Below, one piece after another: positions 1 to 9,800 of a stretch of DNA of 64,000 bases. The notes under the pieces were generated by a model that did not search any database, had not been told where the DNA came from, and was given only the letters and a program-made list of their open reading frames with translations. The stretch's first letter is position 1; each line of letters opens with the position of its first letter. The position numbers and the translations under genes are program-made. The stretch covers positions 1 through 64,000 of the forward strand of contig DASWNW010000033.1 in assembly GCA_036399015.1 (NCBI GenBank). The letters run 5' to 3'. Origin of the DNA: QHVT01 sp036399015. Lineage in GTDB: Bacteria > Acidobacteriota > Thermoanaerobaculia > Gp7-AA8.

Positions 1-1
1 C

Positions 2-1390
2 ACCGCGGGCCTGGTCACCGCCTCCGGCTGCGCGCGCCTCGGCCGCAAGGTCGCGCTGATCGAGCGGGAGGCGCTCGGCGGCGACTGCCTCTGGACCGGC
101 TGCGTTCCGACCAAGGCGCTCGTCGCCTCGGCGCGCCTCGCCCACCAGATGCGCCACGCCGCCGCCTACGGTCTCGAGCCGGTCGTGCCGCGCGTCTCGC
201 CAAAGTCCGTCATGGACTCGATGCGCGAGCAGCGCCGCCTCATCAGCCGCCACGACGATCCGGAGAAGTTCCGCAAGCTCGGCATCGACGTCATCGAGGG
301 CAAGGGTCGCTTCACCGCGCCGCACGAGGTGGAGGTCAACGGCCGCACGCTCCGCGCGAAGGACGTCGTCATCGCCACCGGCGCCCGCACGTCGATCCCG
401 CCCGTGGAGGGGCTCGCGGAGAGCGGCTTCCTCGACCACGTCTCCTTCCTCCAGCAGGATGCCTTCCCCGAGTCGCTCCTCATCCTCGGCGGCGGCTACA
501 TCGGGATCGAGTTCGCCCAGCTCTTCTCCCGCTTCGGCTCGCGCGTCACCGTCGTGGAGATGCTCGACGAGATCATCAACAAGGAAGACGAGGAGGTGAT
601 CGCCCGCGTGCGCGACCTCCTCTCCGTCGAGGGAGTCGACCTCTTCACCGGCTGGACCGTGAAGGCGGTGCGCCGCGACGGCGCCAAGAAGGTCGCCACG
701 GTGCAGAACAAGCGGGGCGACCTGCAGGACCTCACGGTCGACGAGGTCTTCGTCGCCTCCGGACGCCGCGGCAACACGGAGGACCTCGGCCTCGAGGTGG
801 CCGGCGTGCAGGTGGAGCGCTCGTGGGTCGTCGTCGACAAGTTCCTGCAGACGACCGCGCCGCGCGTCTGGGCCGCGGGCGACGTGCACGGCGGGATGCA
901 GTTCACCCACGTCGCCGCGTACGAGGCGGTGAAGCTGGTGCGCAACATCCTCTTCCCCGGCAAGTCGGCCGTCGATTACTCCGACGTGCCGTGGGCGCTC
1001 TACACCGACCCCGAGGTCGCACACATCGGGATGACGGAAACGGAGGCGCGCGCGAAGCACGGCGACGACGTCCGCATTTACAAGGTCGAGATGCACGACG
1101 TCGATCGTGCCGTCGTCGACCGCGTCCCGGCCGGCCTGATCAAGCTGGTCTGCGACCGCAAGGGGCACATCCTCGGCGCACACATCCTCGGCTCCAACGC
1201 GTCGACCGTCATCGAGGAGATCGTCCTCGCCCGCCGCAAGGGGCTGAAGGTGAGCGACCTCGCGCAGCGCATCTCGCCCTATCCGTCGCTCGCCGACGGC
1301 GTGCAGAAGGCGGCCGCGCTCTATTACCAGGAGGTCGCCGGCGGCGTGCTGGGGACGCTCGGCAGGAAGATCGCGAACCTCTCGCAATGA
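2..1390 (+). CDS. MerA/dihydrolipoamide dehydrogenase-like FAD oxidoreductase (5' partial)
   Basis: FAD- and NAD(P)H-dependent disulfide oxidoreductase of the mercuric reductase/dihydrolipoyl dehydrogenase superfamily, cytoplasmic. The start lies outside the window and the frame is open from base 2. The redox-disulfide motif GGDCLWTGCVPTKAL is near the visible N-terminus, followed by the NAD-binding glycine motif GGGYIGIEFAQ and the second FAD motif WAAGDVHGG, then the C-terminal interface domain. Classical MerA ends in a vicinal Cys pair; this one ends IANLSQ with none. The interface His-Pro seen in lipoamide dehydrogenases is replaced by ISPYPSLAD, so lipoamide turnover is doubtful. Its stop overlaps the next start (ATGA), so it is probably in one operon with the YdjY-like and SOD genes. 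The exact substrate is unknown; the family assignment is secure. Confidence 0.9.
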   Translation, partial: TAGLVTASGCARLGRKVALIEREALGGDCLWTGCVPTKALVASARLAHQMRHAAAYGLEPVVPRVSPKSVMDSMREQRRLISRHDDPEKFRKLGIDVIEGKGRFTAPHEVEVNGRTLRAKDVVIATGARTSIPPVEGLAESGFLDHVSFLQQDAFPESLLILGGGYIGIEFAQLFSRFGSRVTVVEMLDEIINKEDEEVIARVRDLLSVEGVDLFTGWTVKAVRRDGAKKVATVQNKRGDLQDLTVDEVFVASGRRGNTEDLGLEVAGVQVERSWVVVDKFLQTTAPRVWAAGDVHGGMQFTHVAAYEAVKLVRNILFPGKSAVDYSDVPWALYTDPEVAHIGMTETEARAKHGDDVRIYKVEMHDVDRAVVDRVPAGLIKLVCDRKGHILGAHILGSNASTVIEEIVLARRKGLKVSDLAQRISPYPSLADGVQKAAALYYQEVAGGVLGTLGRKIANLSQ

Positions 1391-2031
1391 AGCTCGCCCT
1401 CCCGCTCGCGGTCCTGACGCTCTTCGCCTGCGGCACCGCCTCGGCGCGCATGGTCGTCGACCGCGCCGCCCGCGAGGTGCGCATCCCCGCGAAGGTGCAG
1501 CCGCGCGCGATGGAGCGCCCCCTCGGCGTGCAGGGACACCACGCCATCGTCTGGAAAGGGGGGCGCGCGAAGTACTGGGCGCTCTTCGTCAGCGACGTCT
1601 CCGATCGCGACGTCCGCCGCGCCCTCGACTCCCTCGGCGCAACGCGCGGCGAGAACCTCACACCCGACTCCTGGAACGCGCGCGAGGACGAGTCGAACCG
1701 CGAGCCCGACAAGCGCGTGGCCGGCTCGCGCGTGGAGGTGTTCGTGGAGTGGAAAGGCTCCCCGCGCGTCCCGCTGGCGAGCCTCCTCGCCGAGAAGGGA
1801 GAGCGCGCCCCGCTCCTCGACTTCCGCTACGGCGGGAACGAGCGCTGGCAGAAGGACTTCCGGTCGGGCTGCATCGTCTGCCTCTACTCCTGCCCCGGCG
1901 GCGCCGTCGGCAACCACGCACACCCGATCCGCGACTACGTCCGCGACGGCGTCGTGTATGCATCCCGTCCCGACAGGTTGCCTCCGTCCGGAACGAAGGT
2001 GACGATCATCTTGAAGGTAGGTACTGAATGA
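1387..2031 (+). CDS. YdjY-like domain secreted protein
   Basis: Secreted protein of about 214 residues with a Sec signal peptide (MKLALPLAVLTLFACGTASA). The body contains HHAIVWKGGRAKYWALFVSD and a C-terminal Cys cluster GCIVCLYSCPGG, which resemble YdjY-domain proteins as I remember them. The cluster suggests metal or Fe-S binding, but no reaction is established. The ATG was chosen because it overlaps the upstream stop as ATGA and is followed by the signal peptide. It also overlaps the following sodC start by 4 bp, so the three genes look translationally coupled. A role in periplasmic redox or metal handling is inference from neighbours only. Confidence 0.72.
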   Translation: MKLALPLAVLTLFACGTASARMVVDRAAREVRIPAKVQPRAMERPLGVQGHHAIVWKGGRAKYWALFVSDVSDRDVRRALDSLGATRGENLTPDSWNAREDESNREPDKRVAGSRVEVFVEWKGSPRVPLASLLAEKGERAPLLDFRYGGNERWQKDFRSGCIVCLYSCPGGAVGNHAHPIRDYVRDGVVYASRPDRLPPSGTKVTIILKVGTE

Positions 2032-2540
2032 AGAAGCTCGTCCTGTTCTCCCTCTCCCTCGTCGTCCTCGCCGCCTGCGCGTCGATGGCCACCGGCCCCT
2101 CGGCCGTCGCCTCGCTCATGTCCACCTCCGGCTCCACCGCCACCGGCACCGTGACCCTGCAGCAGCTCGGCGACGGCAGCGTCGAGGTGACGGCGAACCT
2201 GCGCGCCGTGCCGCCGGGCGTGCACGGCTTCCACATCCACGAGAAGGGGGACTGCGGCGACAACGGGAACGCCGCCGGCGGCCACTACAACCCGCTGAAC
2301 ACGCCCCACGGCGCCCCCAACACCGACCCGCACCACGCCGGCGACTTCGGCAACGTGACGGCCGACGAGAACGGGAACGTGAACCACCGCTTCACGACCC
2401 GCTCGATCACCGTCGCCGACGGACCGGCCACGGCCGTGGGACACGCGATCATCCTCCACGCGAACCCCGACGACCTGACGACGCAGCCGACCGGGAACGC
2501 CGGCGCGCGCATCGCCTGCGGCGTCGTAACGCTGAGGTAG
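2028..2540 (+). CDS. sodC: Cu,Zn superoxide dismutase, lipoprotein
   Basis: Converts superoxide to hydrogen peroxide and oxygen in the cell envelope. It has a lipoprotein signal with lipobox LAAC (Cys17), so it is probably membrane-anchored. Metal ligands are in order: copper site HGFHIH (His69, His71), bridging His86 in GGHYNP, zinc site His94/His102-103 with Asp106 (HHAGDFGN), and the last copper His in GHAIILHAN. The disulfide Cys residues (GDCGD and IACGVV) are present, as is the C-terminal Arg-containing segment. Length (170 aa) is normal for bacterial SodC. The start overlaps the upstream gene by ATGA. Nothing suggests inactivation. Confidence 0.95.
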   Translation: MKKLVLFSLSLVVLAACASMATGPSAVASLMSTSGSTATGTVTLQQLGDGSVEVTANLRAVPPGVHGFHIHEKGDCGDNGNAAGGHYNPLNTPHGAPNTDPHHAGDFGNVTADENGNVNHRFTTRSITVADGPATAVGHAIILHANPDDLTTQPTGNAGARIACGVVTLR

Positions 2541-2545
2541 CCTGC

Positions 2546-2574
2546 GGAGGCGCTGGCCTTGCACCAGCGCCTCC
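2546..2574. promoter_or_regulatory. perfect 11-bp hairpin before the next start codon
   Basis: GGAGGCGCTGG and CCAGCGCCTCC form a perfect 11-bp stem with a 7-nt loop, ending two bases before the ATG at 2577. No T-run follows. It can act as a transcript end for the sodC operon or as a structure hiding the ribosome-binding region of the next gene. Confidence 0.55.
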
Positions 2575-2576
2575 CC

Positions 2577-3047
2577 ATGAAACACGTTCTCCTCGCTTTC
2601 ACGGCTCTCGCCGCCCTCGCGGCGTGCAACAGCGGCCCCACCGATGGCGTCACGGCCGTCCCCGGACATGGCGCGATCTCCATTCAGGTCGTCCCGAACC
2701 CGATCGTGGCCACGAAGGTCTCCGGCGACACGTACGACTTCCCGTTCGAGGTGGTCGTCCGCGAGACGGCCGGACGCCCGGTGACGGTGAACCGCATCGG
2801 CATCAAGGTGACGGCCTTCGGCGGCCTGACGCTGCACGAGGAGAGCTGGGACGCCGCCCGCATCGGCACGCTCGGCTACAACACGACCGTCAACGGACGC
2901 ACCGAGGTCCGCTACAAGTTCAACCCCCGCAAGGAAGTGCCGGACGACCGCCTCTTCAGCAGCGTCGCGGCCGAGCTGCGCGTCGACGCGGTGGACGACA
3001 CCGGGACCGCCACCAGCGCGACCACGTCGGTGACGGTGCGCCGCTAG
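2577..3047 (+). CDS. small secreted lipoprotein, unknown function
   Basis: Predicted lipoprotein of 156 residues with signal MKHVLLAFTALAALAACNSG (lipobox LAAC). The mature part has alternating beta-strand character (PFEVVVRETAGRPVTVNRIG, then SATTSVTVRR at the end) and looks like a single immunoglobulin-type beta sandwich; no catalytic motif is visible. A TTG 18 bases upstream is in frame but lies inside the hairpin and would put residues before the signal peptide, so ATG 2577 is preferred. It lies 36 bp after sodC in the same direction, with the hairpin between them. Function unknown. Confidence 0.65.
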   Translation: MKHVLLAFTALAALAACNSGPTDGVTAVPGHGAISIQVVPNPIVATKVSGDTYDFPFEVVVRETAGRPVTVNRIGIKVTAFGGLTLHEESWDAARIGTLGYNTTVNGRTEVRYKFNPRKEVPDDRLFSSVAAELRVDAVDDTGTATSATTSVTVRR

Positions 3048-3219
3048 CAGCACGAGGGGAACGACGAGAGCGCCTCCGGCGGGCGGGCACGGCCCGCGGC
3101 GCTTGTTGCCTCAGGCTGAACGCGCGCCTCTCGCACGAGGCGCGGTCGTCCCCTCGCGCCACAGGCGGACGCATTGACACCGATTGTTCACGCGGGTGAC
3201 CATCGCCGCTGGTGATCCT

Positions 3220-3957
3220 ATGTCCATGCGACCAGTCCTGTTCCTCCTCGCCACGGCATTTGCGGTGAACGCGACCGCGGGCGTCGCGTACGAGTACACG
3301 ACCGTCATCCAGAGCGACCGTTACGCCGAGGAGCGCGCGACGGGCCGGGTGTGGGTGGAGGGGGAGAGCTATCGCGCCGAGGTGCAGCGGGGGGACGGCT
3401 CGCGGCATGCCATCGTCTCCCGTGACGGCGACCGCACCGCCACCATCATCAACCTCCAGACCCAGACCGCGCGTCCGCGCGTGCGGCCGGGCGGCGACAC
3501 CCGCTCCTCGTCCCTCTTCCTCTGGCCCGGCGGCCGGGCCGAACTGCAGGGCGTCCCGAACGTCAAGTACCGCGACGGCGGCAAGTCGCGCGTGGCCGGC
3601 GAGCCGGCGCGGAAGCACCTCATCGAGGCGAGGTTCGGCGCAGGGAGCGCGAACGGCGTCGGCGGCACCTACGAGATCATCGCCCGCATCTGGACCTCCG
3701 ACCGCCTCCCGCCGCTGCCGATGAAGAGCCCTCTCCGGACCGGCTACCCCGAGGTCGACCGGCAGCTCGAAGAGGCGGCGGCGCGCGTCAAAGGGATGGT
3801 GCTGCGGCACGAGCTCGAGATCACCCGCACCCTCGACGGCGGCCCGGCGCAGACCGAGCGGACGCTGACCACCATCACGAACCTGAAGCGCCTCGACGTC
3901 CCCGCGGAGACGTTCGCCATCACCGCGACCGTCGTCAATCCATCCAGCGGGCAATGA
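3220..3957 (+). CDS. secreted protein, unknown function
   Basis: About 245 residues with signal peptide MSMRPVLFLLATAFAVNATAG. The mature protein begins with beta strands (YEYTTVIQSDRY) and has segments like RVWVEGESYRAEV and RHAIVSRDGDRTATIINL, which suggest a periplasmic or outer-membrane-associated beta-rich fold. I do not recognise a family with confidence. The start at 3220 (or the ATG at 3226) is chosen from the signal peptide; an in-frame upstream start at 3184 would add 12 non-hydrophobic residues. The 3' end overlaps the convergent M28 peptidase gene by 23 bp, so no terminator fits between them. Confidence 0.7.
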   Translation: MSMRPVLFLLATAFAVNATAGVAYEYTTVIQSDRYAEERATGRVWVEGESYRAEVQRGDGSRHAIVSRDGDRTATIINLQTQTARPRVRPGGDTRSSSLFLWPGGRAELQGVPNVKYRDGGKSRVAGEPARKHLIEARFGAGSANGVGGTYEIIARIWTSDRLPPLPMKSPLRTGYPEVDRQLEEAAARVKGMVLRHELEITRTLDGGPAQTERTLTTITNLKRLDVPAETFAITATVVNPSSGQ

Positions 3958-6760
3958 AGAGGTTCGTGTCGCGCCCCTCCGGGTTCGCGCGATTCGAGCC
4001 CCACACCAGCCACTTCCCGTCGGGGCTGAACATCGGGAACCCGTCGAACGCCGGCGCCGTGGTGATGCGCTCCGCCTCGCCCGAGCCGTCCTTGTTCACC
4101 AGGAAGAGATCGAACTCCCGTCCGCGCGGATCGAGCACATTGGAGGAGTAGATGATCCGCTTGCCGTCCGGCGTGAAGAACGGCGCAAAGTTCGCCGCGC
4201 CGTTGCTGGTGATCTGTTTCGCGCCGGTGCCGTCAGCGTTGCCGACGTAGAGCTCCATCTTCGAAGGACGGACGAAGCCCTCCTTCAATAGCGCGCGGTA
4301 TTCCTCCAGCGCCGCCCCTTCGAACCGCGAGGCGCGCCAGACGAGCTGCGTGCAGTCGGCATTGTAGAAGGCGCCGCCGTCGTAGCCGGGCGTCGAGGTG
4401 AGCCGCTTCACGTTGCCGCCGTTCTCGTCCATCTCGTAGAGCTCGAGGTCGCCGTCGCGCACCGAGGTGAAGACGATCTTCCCCCCTTTGTGGCACCACG
4501 TCGCCTCGGCGTCGTAGCCGTCCGACGTCGTGATCCGCTTCGCGTTCGAGCCGTCCGCCCGCGCGATGTAGAGATCGAACGACGGGTAGACGCCCCAGAT
4601 GTACCCGCGGCTCCGGTCGGGCGGCGGCGGGCAGCCCGCATCCCCCGCCTCGGTCGACGCATAGATGATCCGGTCGCCCGCCGGATAGCTGAAGTAGCCG
4701 CAGGTCGTGCGCCCCTTGCCGCTGGAGACGAGCTTCGTCTCGCCGGTGCCGAGGTCGAGGACGTACTGCTGGTCGCAGCCGCCGCGCTCCGACGTCGACT
4801 GGTACACCAGCTTTTTCCCATCCGGGCTGAAGTACGCCTCGGCGTTCTCGCCGCCGAACGTGAGCTGGCGGACGTCTTTCAGGTGGCGCTCGCCGTCGAA
4901 CGTCTGCTCGAACGGCTTGCCGGCTTTGATCTCGAACGCCGCCGTCCCGTGACCGCCACTCCCGGGCGCCGGCTGCGCGCCGCGCGAGCCCAGCGTCGCC
5001 CGCAGCGTCAGCCGCTCCCCGTTGCGCAGCACGACGACGTCGATCGTCTCGCCCGGCCGGTGGTCCTGCAGCGCGTACGTCATGTCGTAGAGGTTCTCGA
5101 TGCGCGTGCCGGCCATCTCCACCAGCACGTCGCCGCCCTTGATGCCCGCCTTGTCGGCCGGGCCGCCGGCGCGGACGTCAGAGAGCTTCACGCCGCCGGA
5201 CGACGACTCCATCGCGCTGTAGTCGGGGATCGTGCCGAGGTAGGCGCCGTAGCCGCGGCTGTCGCCGTCCATCGCCGGCGCGGCCGAGGCGCGCGCGTAC
5301 TTTGGCGTCACCTCTCCCCGCGCCAGCGACGCGGCGACGCGTGAGGTCAGTTCGGCCACGCGCGCGGCGCCGGCGAAGTTCACCGCGTCGGCGTCGTCGT
5401 CGGGGGTGTGATAGCGCTCGTGTGAGCCGGTGAAGAAGTGCAGCACCGGGATCTGCCGCGCGTAGAAGCTGGTCTGGTCGGAGGGGCCGTAGCCGTCGCC
5501 GCCCGACGTGACGGTCAGCTCGAGCGGCGACGCGAGGCGCGTCACGAGCGGCTTCCACTCCGCGGCCGACTCGGTGCCGAAGGCCATCAGCTTGTCGTCG
5601 CGCAGCGCGCCGACCATGTCGAGGTTGATCATGGCCACCGTCTTGTCGAGCGGCCGCGGCGGATTCGCCACAAAGTACGACGAGCCGCCGAGGCCCACCT
5701 CCTCCGCGGCGAAGAAGGCGAGGACGATCGTGCGGTGCGTCAAGTCGTCTTTGAGGAGCTCCTTCAGGCGGCGGGCGGCCACGAGCACGGCGGCGGTGCC
5801 GGAGGCGTTGTCGTCGGCGCCGTTGTGGATGCCGCGGTCGTTCGGGCGCATGGAGCCCCTGCCGCCGTGGCCGAGGTGGTCGTAGTGGGCGCCGACGACC
5901 ACCACCTGCTCGTGGAACGAGCCGCGCCCCGGGATCACACCCGCCACGTTCTGCGCCTCGGCGAACGAGGCCTTCACGTCGACCGTGCCGGAGAGCGTCC
6001 GCTCGAGCGGCCGCGACCGGGTGCGCAGGTCGACGTCGACGTTCTCCTGAAACATGGCCAGGTTGAGCCACTGCTGCGCGACCGACGTCTTCACCTGCAG
6101 CACCGGGATCCCAGCCGGGCTCTCCGGCCCGTCGTTCGCCAGCGCCGGCAGCTTGTCCTTCCCCTCGTCCTGCAGCGGCCCGGTGACGAAGACGACCGCC
6201 ACCGCCCCCCGCTCGCGCGCCTGCATGACCTTGTAGCGCATGGCCGACCAGCGGCTGGGGTTCCGCCCTTCGAACGCCGACTTTTCATCGCGCTCGCGCG
6301 GCTCGTAGCGCAGCATCAGCGCGACCTTGCCTTTGAGGTCGACGTGCTCGTACTCCTCGTAGCGCAGCGCCGGGGCGTGGATGCCGTAGCCGACGAAGAC
6401 GACCTGGCCGGAAAAGGAGCCGGGGCTGGAGAACCCGAGCGGCGTCCAGTCCTCGCGCGCGACGCCGCCGAGCGTGTTGTTGCCGCCGAGCGACACCCCC
6501 GTCTTCACCGGAAACGTCTGCCGGTACGACTTTCCGAACGCCGGCTGCACCCCCGCCGCCCGCAGCTCTTTCTCCAGGTAGTCGGCGGCCTTGGCGAGCC
6601 CCCTGGTGTTGAGCCCGCGGCCCTCCATGACGTCGGAAGAGAGGGTGCGGATGTGCTTTTCGATGGGTTGTTGCTGGTTGCTGGTTCCTCGTGACTGGCC
6701 GCGTAAAGGCAGACTCACAAGCAACAAGCAACCAGCAACCAGCAACGCTTTCTTGTTCAC
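3935..6760 (-). CDS. M28 zinc aminopeptidase with PA, PDZ and TolB-like propeller domains
   Basis: Exported di-zinc peptidase of family M28, 941 residues. Ligands are in canonical order: His292 and Asp294 (AHYDHLGHGG), Asp316 (NGADDNASG), the Glu pair 353/354 (AAEEVG), Asp381 (NLDMVG) and His451 (ERYHTPDD). A PA-type insert occupies about 110-265. A PDZ domain follows at about 505-590 (GGPADKAGIKGGDVLVEM), then a WD40/TolB-type propeller from about 625 to the end with repeated FSPDGK motifs. The signal peptide MNKKALLVAGCLLLVSLPLRG is encoded largely by a dispersed repeat. The product is likely periplasmic or surface peptide hydrolysis; family firm, substrate unknown. It is divergent from the giant subtilisin gene. 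Confidence 0.93.
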   Translation of the reverse strand: MNKKALLVAGCLLLVSLPLRGQSRGTSNQQQPIEKHIRTLSSDVMEGRGLNTRGLAKAADYLEKELRAAGVQPAFGKSYRQTFPVKTGVSLGGNNTLGGVAREDWTPLGFSSPGSFSGQVVFVGYGIHAPALRYEEYEHVDLKGKVALMLRYEPRERDEKSAFEGRNPSRWSAMRYKVMQARERGAVAVVFVTGPLQDEGKDKLPALANDGPESPAGIPVLQVKTSVAQQWLNLAMFQENVDVDLRTRSRPLERTLSGTVDVKASFAEAQNVAGVIPGRGSFHEQVVVVGAHYDHLGHGGRGSMRPNDRGIHNGADDNASGTAAVLVAARRLKELLKDDLTHRTIVLAFFAAEEVGLGGSSYFVANPPRPLDKTVAMINLDMVGALRDDKLMAFGTESAAEWKPLVTRLASPLELTVTSGGDGYGPSDQTSFYARQIPVLHFFTGSHERYHTPDDDADAVNFAGAARVAELTSRVAASLARGEVTPKYARASAAPAMDGDSRGYGAYLGTIPDYSAMESSSGGVKLSDVRAGGPADKAGIKGGDVLVEMAGTRIENLYDMTYALQDHRPGETIDVVVLRNGERLTLRATLGSRGAQPAPGSGGHGTAAFEIKAGKPFEQTFDGERHLKDVRQLTFGGENAEAYFSPDGKKLVYQSTSERGGCDQQYVLDLGTGETKLVSSGKGRTTCGYFSYPAGDRIIYASTEAGDAGCPPPPDRSRGYIWGVYPSFDLYIARADGSNAKRITTSDGYDAEATWCHKGGKIVFTSVRDGDLELYEMDENGGNVKRLTSTPGYDGGAFYNADCTQLVWRASRFEGAALEEYRALLKEGFVRPSKMELYVGNADGTGAKQITSNGAANFAPFFTPDGKRIIYSSNVLDPRGREFDLFLVNKDGSGEAERITTAPAFDGFPMFSPDGKWLVWGSNRANPEGRDTNLFIARWMD
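6667..6746. repeat. dispersed word-type inverted repeat (GTTGCTG family) inside the M28 signal peptide
   Basis: Left arm GTTGCTGGTTGCTGGTT (6670-6686) and right arm AACCAGCAACCAGCAAC (6730-6746) are perfect 17-bp inverted repeats made of tandem GGTTGCT words, around a 43-bp spacer. The 14 bp at 6712-6725 are identical, in the opposite orientation, to 14773-14786 in another copy. On the minus strand the right arm codes for LLVAGCLLL of the M28 signal peptide. Confidence 0.85.
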
Positions 6761-6886
6761 GACGCGAGGATATAAGCAAACACCAGCGGTGTCCGTTTTC
6801 GGACCGCAGTAAACGATCGATTCGACCTATCATGGCCGGAATCGTCGGTTCCATTCCGCTTCCGCTATCAAAGAAAAAGGTGAAAC

Positions 6887-9800
6887 GTGATCGCTCGAAC
6901 GCGCGTCGTTCTGCTGTGGATTTGTGTGCTGTTTTCGGCTGCCAACGTGGCGGCGCAGCGGCTTCCGGAACGCCGGATCGTCGCCGGCGACGTACCGAAT
7001 GAATACATCGTCGGCCTGCGCGGCGTACCGCGCGACGAGGTCGACCGGGTGGCGCGGCAGATCGCGGCGAACGTCGGCGGGCAGGTGGTCACGACCTGGA
7101 AGGACGCGGTGACCGGATTCTGGATCCGCGTCCCGGATGCGCGTGCCGCGGAGATGTACCGCGACGCGCGGGTGGCGTCGGTCGAGCAGAACGCGACCAT
7201 GGTCGACTCGGCGACGCAATCCACCATGGCCGATCCGGCCCCCATCGGTGCCTGGCCGGAAAAAATCAGGGATCATCCCCTCTGGCATCTGGCGCGGATC
7301 AGCCACCGCGCGCGCGGGCCGCGGACCTACATGTACCAGAGTGCCGGAACCGGCGTCCGCGCCTACACGCTCGACGGCGGCGCACTGCGGTTCCATCAGG
7401 AGTTCGTCACCGAGCAGACGCCGGCGACGCGCCGCCTCAATCCGCTGGATTCTCCGCGGATGAGGGAGGAATCAGGCAGTAACGCGGTCATGACGACAGG
7501 AGGGGCGGATCAGTTGCCCTCGACGGCGCCGAACGCCGACTGCAGCGCCGCTCCGCCTTTCGCGCCACTGCTCGGCCAGTTGCGTTACGCGTCGACCTAT
7601 CCGTGGTTCAACAGGGACCCCCTGGACAAGGCGGCGATCACGGATCACGGGACCGGCGTCAATTCCGTCCTCGGCGGACGCAACGTCGGCGTCGCGAAGG
7701 ACGTCACGCTCGTGCCGGTGAAGACCAACGGCTGCGGCCCAACCAGCACCATTGCCGCGGCCATTGAAGGAGCAAACTGGATCCTGAAGCAGGAGCAGGC
7801 ATGGGCCGCGGCCCGCAGCGGTGGCCGCCGCTTCGCGGTCGTCTCGATCAGCGTCGCGCGCGGGTTCGGCCCCAAGGCGACGGAGTCTATGGCGCAGGTC
7901 GCTCTGTACGAAATGGCGCTCGAGGCACTGGTCGGCTACGGCATCCCGGTTTTCGCCTCGGCAAACAACTTCAACGAGGATGCCTGCGACATGTCGCCGG
8001 CGCGGATGAGCCGGCGCGGGGGGAAGGGGACGATCATCACGGTCGGAGGGCTGGCCAGGGGCGCCGACCAGCGGTGGAAAGACACGAACCCGAAGGGCAC
8101 AACGAACGGCAGCAACTTCGGACCATGCGTCGACATCGTGGCGCCGGCGGAAGACATCCCGGTGGCTTACTCGACCGGGTGGGCCGACTATCGCCCGCTG
8201 GTGCTCGCCGAGAAACAGAGCGCCAGCGGCACCTCGTATTCGGCCCCGATGGTCGCCGGCATCGCGGCGCGCATGATGTCCGAGGACGAGTCCCCTGAGA
8301 TCGCGGCGGCGACGTGCCAACCGGGGCGCGACTACACGATCCTGCGGGAGAAGCTGACCTGCCAGCCGGCGAAGTTCTCGGAAGAGATCTGGAAGCGGCT
8401 GATCGCCTCCGCTACCGTCCTTCCTGAGCCCGATGACTCCTCGAAATACGGTCTCGGAGACAACTCGCCGAACCGCATCGCTTACATGGGGTCGATCAGT
8501 TTCGTCACCCATCCTCAATCGTACGACTTCCCCGCCGCAGTCGCGAACAGGACGCTGCAGGCCCAGGTGCCGCCGGGGATCACGGTCTGCAAGTACCAGT
8601 GGTACGAATCCACCAGCGCCGATTACAGCCTCGGGCAGGCGGTGAGCGGGGCGAACTCGCCGTTCTACATCGTCGCGCGGCCGACGGCGGCGGCGCCGAC
8701 GCGCAAGTGGTACTGGGTCCGCGCCTACAGCGACTGCGCGAACGATGAATACGCCGACAGCGCCATGGCCGCGATGAGCACCGGCTACGCGGTGGTCCAG
8801 GAGCAGCCGAAGAGCGTCTGGCGGGACACCGCCAGTGACGAGAAACTCCGGGTCACCGTCCAGGCCGGGACGACAACTCCCACGATCGAGTGGTATCGCG
8901 GTGTACGCGGGAAGCTCGCCACGACTGTGACATCGGGAATTTTGACGAAAACGAATCCTGACGGCTCGTTCACGAGCGAGTTGACCGTCGCGGCTGAGCA
9001 ACCGAATGACACGTACTGGGCACAGATCACCAGCAACGGCGTGAGCATCGACTCCGACGTCGCGCAGGTGCGTCGCTGCCTGGCGCCGGACATGACCGGC
9101 GTCCAGATCGAGTACGTGTCCGGTCACACGATTACTGATCCCGGCCCTCGACTGGTTCCGGCACCAAAGAACGCCGTGTGGTACCAGCTCTGGCTCCACG
9201 AACCCGGTGAAAACAACGTCGTCCAGCGGCGGCTGGTCGGCGGCAATTCGCTTCCGCAGTTCGAGGTGAAGGCCGGGCAGCCGAGCACCTTCACCATCGA
9301 GGCCCTCAGTTCCTGCGGCAACGCCAGTGTCTCTTCGGAGCTGATCGTTCCGCGAGACTGCAGCAGTTCCTCAGCCGAGCCTCCGACCGCATCGCCGCAG
9401 GTGGTTTACAAAGGAGAGAGGGTCACCCTCTCCCAGGAAGGCCTGCTGTCGATGCAGGTGACTGACCAGGACCGGCAGAGATATGGATGGAGAATCAACA
9501 ACGGTGTTGTCTTCAGGACCTGGACAAACCAGCTCGTCCAGTTTCCAACGACGCACACGACCTACTTCACAGTAGCCCAGTGCGGGAACCAGGCTCCCGC
9601 TTTTTCCGCGGAGGTCAAGGTCTACGTCCGCCCGGAGATCACCAAACAGCCCGAAAGCACCCTGCTCTCCTCCGATACCGGAGTGATCTTGAGCGGCCAG
9701 GGCGTAGACGTCTCCGGCGCTCCCGTCACATACCAGTGGTACGAACAGATCGGCCATGACACAGCCGCGACCGGCGACAAGAGCAAGATGGTCGCCCTCA

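Noticed and set aside
2..1390. Calling the first gene merA
   Set aside because: The C-terminal vicinal Cys pair required for mercuric reduction is absent, and the N-terminus is cut off.
6728..6745. LVAGC as a lipobox making the M28 peptidase a lipoprotein
   Set aside because: The stretch before the Cys is too short for a normal lipoprotein signal and the hydrophobic part continues after it; a type I cleavage after LRGQ is more likely. Kept only as a remark.
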